Source of the DNA: CAZZCN01 sp964652975
GTDB lineage: Bacteria; Bacillota; Clostridia; Saccharofermentanales; UBA5734
Direction: 5' to 3'
DNA length: 15,717 nt
Assembly: GCA_964652975.1 (NCBI GenBank)
Contig: CAZZCN010000064.1
Span: forward strand, 1 to 15,717
The notes below the pieces were generated by a model. It saw only the letters and a list, made by a program, of their open reading frames with translations. It was not told where the DNA came from and searched no databases. The translations under genes were made by a program, and so were the position numbers. Of the stretch, positions 1 through 5,608 are shown piece by piece (positions within the stretch are counted from its first letter, which is position 1; every line of letters starts with the position of its first letter).

Positions 1-32
1 AACAAGCACAAATATAACTCACAAATAAAAAA

Positions 33-64
33 TCCACACAATCTTCACATTGTATTGTTATAAT
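33..64 (+). promoter_or_regulatory. Probable promoter of the two-component operon with OmpR-type direct repeat
   Basis: An extended -10 element, TGTTATAAT (56-64), lies about 65 bp before the response-regulator start. No good -35 is present. Instead two hexamers in direct repeat, TCCACA (33-38) and TTCACA (44-49), sit 11 bp apart just upstream, where an activator would replace a -35. OmpR/PhoP-family regulators bind direct repeats about 11 bp apart, and the Bacillus PhoP box has a TTMACA-like core, so autoregulation by the downstream regulator is plausible. The promoter is read from the sequence; the regulator assignment is inference. Confidence 0.4.
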
Positions 65-128
65 TTTGATATATGAATTATAATATAGACATTAGCAAAC
101 AAGCATCAGTAAGTAAAGGCGAGGTAAA

Positions 129-860
129 TTGGTATTGAAACCGAAAACAGTTCTTATTGTTGATGACGAGGTCAAAATAGTGGAAGCCGTTGAAGCCTAT
201 CTCAAAAATAGCGGTTATATTACTCTTGTGTCTTTTGATGGCAGGGATGCATTGGAGAAATTCGATGAATTCAATCCTGACATGGTGATACTAGATATAA
301 TGCTGCCGTTTATTTCCGGTGAGACTATTTGTAAGAAAATACGCGAAAAATCGCGCGTACCGGTCATAATGCTGACTGCAAAGGTTCACGAAGATGACAA
401 AATCCGCGGCCTGGTAATCGGCGCAGATGACTATATAACAAAGCCCTTCAGCCCAAGGGAGCTGGTGGCGAGAGTTGACAGTCTTTTCAGGCGCTATAAT
501 GAGTTTGGAATATCTCCACTTTTCAACCGAGTCAGCTGGAACAATGGTGATTTGTCGGTTGATTTCGACTCGTACACTATAAAAAAACAAGGTGCCACGG
601 TAAATGTCACTCCGAACGAATTTAAGATTTTTGCCACTTTGGTCAAGCACCCTAACAAGGCATACTCCAGAGAAGAACTAATTGATCAGGCTTTCGGTAT
701 GGATTTTGACGGATTCAGCCGTACTATAGACTCACATGTAAAAAACCTCAGAGCCAAGATTGAAGGCACCGACACCGAGCCGGTATATATTTTGACCGTC
801 AGGGGTATCGGTTATAAATTTGGCGGAGTAGTAGACGAGAAATTTGTAGGAGATTCGTAA
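129..860 (+). CDS. OmpR/PhoB-family response regulator
   Basis: DNA-binding response regulator of 243 aa, the usual family length. The N-terminal receiver domain (about residues 7-120) has the acidic pair D12/D13, phospho-acceptor D56 in VILDIMLP, T83 and the conserved K105 of ITKPFSP. The C-terminal winged helix (about 137-232) contains the typical SRTIDSHVKNLRAKIE recognition helix and the VRGIGYKF wing. Translation starts at a TTG (129), because no ATG or GTG lies in a suitable position. AAAGG (115-119) and GAGG (121-124) form the ribosome site. The histidine kinase follows 125 bp downstream and is the presumed partner. The copper genes beyond it make metal stress a possible signal, but nothing in this protein shows its target genes. 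Confidence 0.93.
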   Translation: MVLKPKTVLIVDDEVKIVEAVEAYLKNSGYITLVSFDGRDALEKFDEFNPDMVILDIMLPFISGETICKKIREKSRVPVIMLTAKVHEDDKIRGLVIGADDYITKPFSPRELVARVDSLFRRYNEFGISPLFNRVSWNNGDLSVDFDSYTIKKQGATVNVTPNEFKIFATLVKHPNKAYSREELIDQAFGMDFDGFSRTIDSHVKNLRAKIEGTDTEPVYILTVRGIGYKFGGVVDEKFVGDS

Positions 861-909
861 TTATGTCAACGCTATTTTTTCATAAGCAATCAATGAACTA
901 CAAGATTTT

Positions 910-942
910 TAGGACTTCTCTATGATTATAGGAAAAGTTCTA
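910..942 (+). other. Imperfect hairpin between regulator and kinase genes
   Basis: TAGGACTT (910-917) can pair with AAGTTCTA (935-942), with one G-U pair. An inner CTAT-GATT-ATAG stem-loop (920-931) lies within. It falls in an unusually long 125-bp gap between two genes that are normally adjacent or overlapping, and could set the regulator-to-kinase ratio by RNA processing or weak attenuation. No T-run follows, so it is not a standard terminator. Confidence 0.3.
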
Positions 943-985
943 TTATGCAAATATTTACAATCACTTATCTAGAAAGGATTTATTA

Positions 986-2371
986 ATGAAACTGACCCTG
1001 CGTCTTAAAATAATAATTTCATATGCGGCTCTTTCTATTTTCCTGGTAGCCACGCTTTTACTTATCTCGAATTTTGTACTGGACAGGCAGTTTCAGAGCT
1101 ATATAAAAGAACAACAGGAACTCAAGAACAAGGATATAGTACAACTTGTTGTAAATGAATTTGCAAAAGGCGGCACTCCGAGTCAGGAATTTTACGATAC
1201 TGTCGGTCGGAATTCATTGACCCAGGGCATTATTTTCATGGTGCGCGATTCTTCGAACAAGGATATTTTCTGCATGAGCACAACAAACGCCGCACAGTGT
1301 GAAGATATGCTTGGAACCATGGAACAGAGCATGAAGAGGCTTTATCCTAATTTTAACGGAAAGTATACGGAGCAGTCTTATCCCATATTAATTGGCGGTA
1401 AGGACTACGGTTCAGTTGTTCTAGGATATTATGGTCCTTTTTACTATAACAATACGGACATTCATTTTATTGAAATGCTTAACAGGATATTTTTGATATC
1501 CGCAATTGCGTTTCTTTTTGCAGCAATCGCACTTGGATTTTTTATGGCCAGCCGTATTTCAAAGCCGCTTAAAAGCGTTATTGCGAAAACGAAACAGATT
1601 GAACACGGCCATTTTTCGGACAGAATTGAATTTTCATCGAGCACCAGTGAAATTGCAGAATTGATCGACAGTGTCAACATACTTGCAAATACACTTGAGA
1701 CGCAACAGTCCATAAAGAAAAGAATGGCCGGAGATTATGCTCACGAGTTCAGAACTCCTCTGACTTCTCTGCAATCGAATCTCGAAGGTATGATTGACGG
1801 AATTTTCGAAGTCACTCCCGAACGTCTTGAAAGCTGCCGTGAAGAAATACTCCGTCTGACCAGAATGATTTCAGATATTGATAAAATTGTTGAGCTTGAA
1901 AGCGACAGCCTTGTTCTACACAAGGAGAATTTCGATTTCACCAAGCTCCTGAACCAGGTTCTGACAAATTTCGAACGTCAGATTTTTGACAAACATATTG
2001 TTCTGAGTGTGACCGCTTCTCCCCTCGCTATTTACGCCGACAAAGACAAAATCAGCCAGGTTCTTGTAAACCTGATATCCAACGCGATAAAATACACCGG
2101 TATTGACGGCAAAATATATATTGAAATATCCGATGAGAAGGATTCAGTTAAATTTTCCATAACTGACAACGGGATTGGAATAGCACCTGACGACCTGCCA
2201 AATATTTTCGAACACCTTTACCGTGCTGACCTCTCTCGTGCCCGTTACACAGGCGGTTCCGGAATCGGTCTGTCCGTCGCAAAGGCTATAATAACAGCTC
2301 ATGGTGGCATAATAACTGCGGAGAGTGAACTGAACAAAGGTAGTAAATTCACTTTTGTCATAAAGAAATAA
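986..2371 (+). CDS. Membrane sensor histidine kinase
   Basis: Two-component sensor kinase, 461 aa. TM1 is at about 8-30, an extracytoplasmic domain at about 32-164, TM2 at about 165-187 and HAMP at about 188-240. The HisKA domain carries the phospho-accepting H253 in the H box AHEFRTPLT. The ATPase domain has an N box (N362/N366 in VNLISNAIKY), a G1 box (DNGIGI, from D394) and a G2 box (GGSGIGLS, 423-430), so all catalytic motifs are intact. AGAAAGGA precedes the ATG. It presumably phosphorylates the upstream regulator at D56. The outer loop has C96, M97, C105, M108, M112 and M116 close together, which may bind a soft metal such as Cu(I). That is inference, helped by the copper genes that follow. 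The ligand is not otherwise identifiable. Confidence 0.93.
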   Translation: MKLTLRLKIIISYAALSIFLVATLLLISNFVLDRQFQSYIKEQQELKNKDIVQLVVNEFAKGGTPSQEFYDTVGRNSLTQGIIFMVRDSSNKDIFCMSTTNAAQCEDMLGTMEQSMKRLYPNFNGKYTEQSYPILIGGKDYGSVVLGYYGPFYYNNTDIHFIEMLNRIFLISAIAFLFAAIALGFFMASRISKPLKSVIAKTKQIEHGHFSDRIEFSSSTSEIAELIDSVNILANTLETQQSIKKRMAGDYAHEFRTPLTSLQSNLEGMIDGIFEVTPERLESCREEILRLTRMISDIDKIVELESDSLVLHKENFDFTKLLNQVLTNFERQIFDKHIVLSVTASPLAIYADKDKISQVLVNLISNAIKYTGIDGKIYIEISDEKDSVKFSITDNGIGIAPDDLPNIFEHLYRADLSRARYTGGSGIGLSVAKAIITAHGGIITAESELNKGSKFTFVIKK

Positions 2372-2453
2372 TCATAAACCAAGTACACAATTTATATTTG
2401 ATAAAAAATGAACTTAAATCTCTTAAAAAACGAGTTATAATCGTTGTGCCATG

Positions 2454-2485
2454 GGATTTGTGCAATGCTTTTGTTGCACAAATTC
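2454..2485 (+). terminator. Hairpin, possible terminator of the two-component operon
   Basis: ATTTGTGCAA (2456-2465) and TTGCACAAAT (2474-2483) are perfect inverse complements around an 8-nt loop. The stem extends to 12 bp with one G-U pair. It lies about 85 bp after the kinase stop. Only a weak T-rich tail (TTCTATT) follows, so it may be an inefficient terminator or an mRNA 3'-end stabiliser. Confidence 0.4.
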
Positions 2486-2684
2486 TATTCCAACATAGTA
2501 TATTGTAATATCTTAATGTAGTTAATCCATCTCCATAAAACCTCCACATAGAAATTGTATAATCTGTATAAGGGTTATATGAGTCAAATCTGTCTGACTA
2601 AAAGTAATGGTTTGTATTTTATAAATAGTCAATACTGCGTAAGATTAGTTTTAAGTAAGCGTTGATTGTTTCCAGTTTAAAATT

Positions 2685-2712
2685 TTGCAATAAGTTATCA
2701 GACAATTACAAT
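2685..2712 (+). promoter_or_regulatory. Candidate promoter of the TauE/copZ unit
   Basis: TTGCAA (2685-2690), 16 bp, then TACAAT (2707-2712). The -10 matches consensus at five of six positions and the -35 at four. Transcription would start near 2719, just ahead of the GGAGGTG ribosome site (2732-2738). No CsoR palindrome overlaps it. Confidence 0.35.
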
Positions 2713-2743
2713 TTCAACCAAAAATTTAAGCGGAGGTGTTTTT

Positions 2744-4231
2744 GTGGAAAAAAAGACAAATATCAAGCTCAAGGTAAGCAATATGACTTGCACAGGATGC
2801 GAAAGCAGAATCGAGCGAAAGCTCAAGTCCCTGCCCGGTGTGACAGATGTAAAAGGTGATTTTGCAAAGGGTGAAGTCAATGTATCTTTCGATTCAGATA
2901 AGATTAACCTTTCCAAAATCAAAGGTGCGATCAATTCGATGGATTATCTCGTTTTACAGACAAATTCAGCATCGCCGAGTGTTGCAATCGACAGGTCGTT
3001 CAAGCCAAAGCAGCTTATCTTTATAGTGATGATAGTTTTCGGAGCGTATATGCTCATAAACTATTTCGGCGGGTTTACATTTTTTAACTACTTCCCCCAG
3101 GCTGAAGCCGGTATGGGATACGCAGCTCTTTTTGTAATTGGATTACTCACATCTGTTCATTGCATAGGCATGTGCGGTGGCATTTGTTTGACTCAATGTG
3201 TTCCACAAGGAGAAAATTCTGGTGAAAATACGGGCAATACCAAAGCAAGTAAAATTCGTCCAAGTCTACTATATAACGCTGGTCGTGTGTTATCTTACAC
3301 AGTCATCGGTGGTATAGTCGGTGCCCTGGGATCCGTAATCAGTTTTTCCGGTGTGGCAAAAGGAATCGTTGCCATTTTTGCCGGTGTTTTCATGATGATC
3401 ATGGGGCTTAACATGTTGAACCTCTTTCCCTGGCTTAGAAAATTCAATTTGAAAATGCCTAAATTCCTTACAAAAAATATTGCAGGCAAAGGTAACAGCC
3501 CATTTTATGTCGGACTGCTGAACGGTCTTATGCCATGTGGTCCTTTACAGGCAATGCAGCTTTACGCACTTTCCACCGGATCACCCGTCAAAGGCGCATT
3601 ATCAATGCTTCTTTTCAGCCTTGGCACAGTGCCTCTGATGTTTGGATTTGGAGCTGTGAGTTCGCTGCTTTCCAAGAAATTCACCAAAAAAATGCTTACT
3701 GTTAGTGCTTCTCTCGTTATCATCCTTGGATTCGGAATGTTAAGTACAGGATTGGGGCTTTCAGGGTTAGGTTTTTTTACACAAAACACATCCGACGCAA
3801 CAGAAAAATCTGATATAGTTGTTAAAGACGGTGTACAAACCGTGGCAATCGACATAACTTCCAGAAGCTATGCTCCCATCACTGTCAAAAAAGGAGTTCC
3901 TGTCAAATGGATTGTCAGAGCGACTGAGGATACTATTAACGGCTGTAATAATGAGATTATCATACCTGCATATAATATATCTAAGAAACTGTCGCCCGGT
4001 GAAAATATAATCGAGTTTACTCCTAAAGAGGCCGGAGTCATCCCTTACAGCTGCTGGATGGGAATGATCAGAAGTAAAATAACCGTAGTTGATGCCGATC
4101 CTGCTGACACCACTTCTACTTCCGCAGATGTAAATGCACTTGAAGAAAATGTTTCGTCAGATTCCTCGTCTACTGCTTCCAATGGGCAGACCGGCATCAT
4201 ACCGGCTGTCGGCGGATGTTGCGGAGTTTAG
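2744..4231 (+). CDS. HMA-TauE/SafE (DsbD-like)-cupredoxin copper membrane protein
   Basis: Three-part membrane protein, 495 aa. An N-terminal heavy-metal-associated domain (about 6-72) has the Cu(I) motif MTCTGC (C16, C19). A central polytopic DsbD_2/TauE-SafE domain (about 90-345) carries VHCIGMCGG (H139, C140, M143, C144) and GLMPCGPLQAMQLYA (C265), the signature Cys pairs of this copper-linked branch. A C-terminal cupredoxin-like domain (about 360-450) has candidate ligands C401, C437 and M441 in YSCWMGMI. A Ser/Thr-rich linker then ends in GGCCGV, a terminal Cys pair. Start is GTG, fixed by GGAGGTG (2732-2738). copZ follows 21 bp downstream, so the two are probably co-transcribed. A role in moving Cu(I) across the membrane or handing it to an outer cupredoxin is inferred; despite the family name, sulfite export is unlikely. 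Confidence 0.88.
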   Translation: MEKKTNIKLKVSNMTCTGCESRIERKLKSLPGVTDVKGDFAKGEVNVSFDSDKINLSKIKGAINSMDYLVLQTNSASPSVAIDRSFKPKQLIFIVMIVFGAYMLINYFGGFTFFNYFPQAEAGMGYAALFVIGLLTSVHCIGMCGGICLTQCVPQGENSGENTGNTKASKIRPSLLYNAGRVLSYTVIGGIVGALGSVISFSGVAKGIVAIFAGVFMMIMGLNMLNLFPWLRKFNLKMPKFLTKNIAGKGNSPFYVGLLNGLMPCGPLQAMQLYALSTGSPVKGALSMLLFSLGTVPLMFGFGAVSSLLSKKFTKKMLTVSASLVIILGFGMLSTGLGLSGLGFFTQNTSDATEKSDIVVKDGVQTVAIDITSRSYAPITVKKGVPVKWIVRATEDTINGCNNEIIIPAYNISKKLSPGENIIEFTPKEAGVIPYSCWMGMIRSKITVVDADPADTTSTSADVNALEENVSSDSSSTASNGQTGIIPAVGGCCGV

Positions 4232-4252
4232 TATAGAAAGGAGAATATGAAA

Positions 4253-4456
4253 ATGAAAAATACAATTTTAAATGTAGAGGGTATGTCCTGTTCACATTGC
4301 GTAAATGCAGTCGAGAAGGCTGTTGGCGCATTGGATGGTGTCAGCGAAGTAAATGTTGACCTGGATTCCAAAAAGGTAACAGTAGACCACGATGAAAAAG
4401 TTACACTTGAATCAATCAAAAATGCAATTGAAGACCAAGGGTATGATGTAGTATAG
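4253..4456 (+). CDS. copZ: CopZ-like copper chaperone
   Basis: Single HMA-domain protein of 67 aa (ferredoxin-like beta-alpha-beta-beta-alpha-beta fold), the usual size for CopZ. The Cu(I)-binding loop is GMSCSHC (C13, C16), with the His between the cysteines found in many Bacillota CopZ proteins. It should carry Cu(I) in the cytosol to the CopA encoded further right, or to the HMA domain of the preceding membrane protein. An in-frame ATG at 4247 would add two residues, but AGGAG (4239-4243) is only 3 nt from it and 9 nt from the ATG at 4253, so 4253 is preferred. A strong terminator follows at 4514. Mercury carriage (MerP) is possible but less likely, as no mer genes are nearby. Confidence 0.92.
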   Translation: MKNTILNVEGMSCSHCVNAVEKAVGALDGVSEVNVDLDSKKVTVDHDEKVTLESIKNAIEDQGYDVV

Positions 4457-4513
4457 ACCATTATAACCTAGATATTCCAAATTTCTTTTTATCTTTAGAT
4501 TTTATAACTCAAG

Positions 4514-4553
4514 AAAATAGCTGATGCAATATAGATTGCAACAGCTATTTTTG
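4514..4553. terminator. Bidirectional rho-independent terminator after copZ
   Basis: AAAATAGCTG (4514-4523) pairs perfectly with CAGCTATTTT (4542-4551). TGCAAT/ATTGCA extends the stem past one A-A mismatch, closing a 4-nt ATAG loop. T-rich tracts lie on both flanks, so it can work for copZ on + and for the remnant frame ending at 4559 on -. Confidence 0.8.
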
Positions 4554-4576
4554 TGTTGTTATAAACTATTTATCTC

Positions 4577-4603
4577 TTGCTCCAAACTTGTTCCAAACTT
4601 GCT
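4577..4603. repeat. 11-bp tandem repeat, about 2.5 copies
   Basis: TTGCTCCAAAC (4577-4587) and TTGTTCCAAAC (4588-4598) are followed by a partial TTGCT (4599-4603). The 11-bp period is about one helical turn. It lies inside the possible gene remnant, so it could be either part of old coding sequence or a binding-site array. Confidence 0.55.
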
Positions 4604-4706
4604 ATATATTTCATAAGCTATTCTAGTCATGGACACTTTGCAAAGATTATCTGTGCCATCTGTCACAATAGTTATATCCTTTTTGCGACAATAGCCAAGT
4701 ATAGTA

Positions 4707-4742
4707 AAAGGGGCTGTATCTTTGTCTTGATACAGTCCCTTT
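4707..4742 (-). terminator. Hairpin terminator of the lipoprotein gene
   Basis: AAAGGGGCTGTATC (4707-4720) pairs with GATACAGTCCCTTT (4729-4742) over 14 bp with one G-U pair and an 8-nt loop. Read on the minus strand, the stem is followed by a CCCCTTTTAC tail about 45 bp after the lipoprotein stop, as for a factor-independent terminator. Confidence 0.6.
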
Positions 4743-4753
4743 ATGAGACAGAA

Positions 4754-4779
4754 GAGCTATAAGGCAAGCTTTATAGCTC
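4754..4779 (-). other. Second hairpin just after the lipoprotein stop
   Basis: GAGCTATAA (4754-4762) pairs with TTATAGCTC (4771-4779) around an 8-nt loop. It lies 9 bp past the lipoprotein stop codon. The following T-run is weak, so it may stabilise the mRNA 3' end or assist the terminator behind it. Confidence 0.45.
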
Positions 4780-4787
4780 CAACAGGT

Positions 4788-5471
4788 TTACTTTTTCAAA
4801 TCAAACGGTTTTAGGAATTTGTCTACTTGAATTGGCTTGCCGTTTTCGTCTTCTACGTTCACTTTTTTGAAAGCCCAGCCTTCTACCTTTGCAGGATCAA
4901 CGCCCGCATCGATGAATACCTTAGGATTGAGCACAAACACTATATCTTTGTCGTTCTTAGCCATGTCCTTTGCCCACTCGAATACATTGCCGTTTGATAA
5001 ATCAATTCCAAAATGATCCAGGTCTGCATGGTACTTTATATTTGCACGTTTAAGCTCAACTATTTTCTCATATGATGTCAGAGGTGTTGTGTCACCACTG
5101 TATGTAATTTTTTCGTTTCCAAATTCATTGCCTACCACTAATTTGTCATTTTTCACCATGCCAGCAGGCAGTTTTGTTTTGTCTAACCCTGCATCCAAAA
5201 ATGGTTTTGCATCAAATTCCAACATTGCATCATAAGATGTGCTCTTGCTGAAATCCTTGCTCCACAGAAATCTTGCTGTTCCGTCTGGTGAACTAAGCGC
5301 CCACCCGCCGAACGTATCATCTGCCTTAATGCGATCCGGTGCAAATTTTAGAACCTCACTAAAAGAGGTAATTGATGATTTTCCGACAACGTCTGTTTGG
5401 TTGCAAGATGCAAGTGTCAACACCAGTATAAGTGTTAAGGCGAGTGTTGATAAAATAATTTTCTTTTTCAT
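4788..5471 (-). CDS. Putative lipoprotein with an internal duplication, function unknown
   Basis: Secreted lipoprotein of 227 aa. It begins MKKK with a hydrophobic segment (5-20) and lipobox LASC, giving lipidated C23 as the mature N-terminus. The mature part carries two related halves: FGGWALSSPDG ... FDAKPFLDAGLDKTKLP (about 54-102) and FGIDLSNG ... LNPKVFIDAGVDPAKVEGW (about 154-199), each with a W-x-K-D segment between. This suggests a duplicated small domain. No metal-ligand cluster is visible: after C23 there are no Cys and only H148 and H153. Start 5471 is chosen because a longer version from 5537 would bury the signal peptide behind 22 charged residues; an AGAAGGG site precedes it. 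It lies downstream of copA on the same strand, but a copper role is only guilt by association. I do not recognise the family. Confidence 0.8.
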   Translation of the reverse strand: MKKKIILSTLALTLILVLTLASCNQTDVVGKSSITSFSEVLKFAPDRIKADDTFGGWALSSPDGTARFLWSKDFSKSTSYDAMLEFDAKPFLDAGLDKTKLPAGMVKNDKLVVGNEFGNEKITYSGDTTPLTSYEKIVELKRANIKYHADLDHFGIDLSNGNVFEWAKDMAKNDKDIVFVLNPKVFIDAGVDPAKVEGWAFKKVNVEDENGKPIQVDKFLKPFDLKK

Positions 5472-5584
5472 AATGATTTCCCTTCTTTCTTTAGAAGCAT
5501 TAGCTTCCAATTTTAATAATATTTTTTGATTTTTCAATATATTAATCTGTTTAACTACAAATTGCTTTTTTTATAATGATTTCC
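5463..5584. repeat. Direct repeat of the lipoprotein start region
   Basis: The 12-mer ATAATGATTTCC with a preceding T-run occurs at about 5463-5481, overlapping the lipoprotein start codon, and again at about 5566-5584 in the gap before copA; 17 of 19 bases match. It may be a small duplication of the initiation region. A GAAGC/GCTTC hairpin (5494-5507) lies in the leader between them. Confidence 0.4.
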
Positions 5585-5608
5585 TAATACTTTCATTTTA
5601 TTTGAATT

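Larger units (their letters stand above)
2372..2743. other. Intergenic region without a gene
   Basis: This 372-bp AT-rich stretch separates the sensor kinase from the copper unit. It holds a strong hairpin (2454-2485) and a candidate promoter (2685-2712), both listed separately. A consensus TATAAT (2558-2563) also occurs but has no -35. No reading frame with a credible start and ribosome site was found. No CsoR-type TACCC-GGGTA palindrome is present upstream of the copper unit. Confidence 0.6.
4559..4756 (-). pseudogene. Possible 3' remnant of a lost gene
   Basis: A minus-strand frame stays open for 65 codons, from a TAG at 4757-4759 to a TAA at 4561-4559, and reads like protein. It includes DITIVTDGTDN, followed by MTRIAYEIYSKFGTSLEQE near its C-terminus. 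The only ATG is internal, about 23 codons from the end, with no convincing ribosome site. Its stop is followed within 10 bp by the bidirectional terminator, as expected of the tail of a former gene whose 5' part is gone. I do not recognise the family. The upstream third coincides with the 4707-4742 hairpin, so the true coding part, if any, is probably shorter. Chance openness in AT-rich DNA remains possible. Confidence 0.25.

Noticed and set aside
2438..2452. 14-mer TAATCGTTGTGCCA shared with htpG near 11099
   Set aside because: One 14-base match within a window this long is about what chance gives; no surrounding similarity.
2566..2580. TATAAGGGTTATA as a possible CsoR site before the copper unit
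   Set aside because: Only one GGGT half is present, with no opposing TACCC; it does not match the operator at 8564-8582.
2662..2859. Plus-strand 65-aa frame overlapping the start of the TauE/SafE gene
   Set aside because: Out-of-frame shadow of the HMA coding region and the gene's own ribosome site.
4577..4762. Plus-strand 61-aa frame after copZ
   Set aside because: No ribosome site, lies beyond the copZ terminator, overlaps a tandem repeat and two hairpins, and does not read like a protein family.
5472..5537. Longer lipoprotein start at 5537
   Set aside because: It adds 22 charged residues ahead of a clear signal peptide and lipobox, and has no ribosome site.
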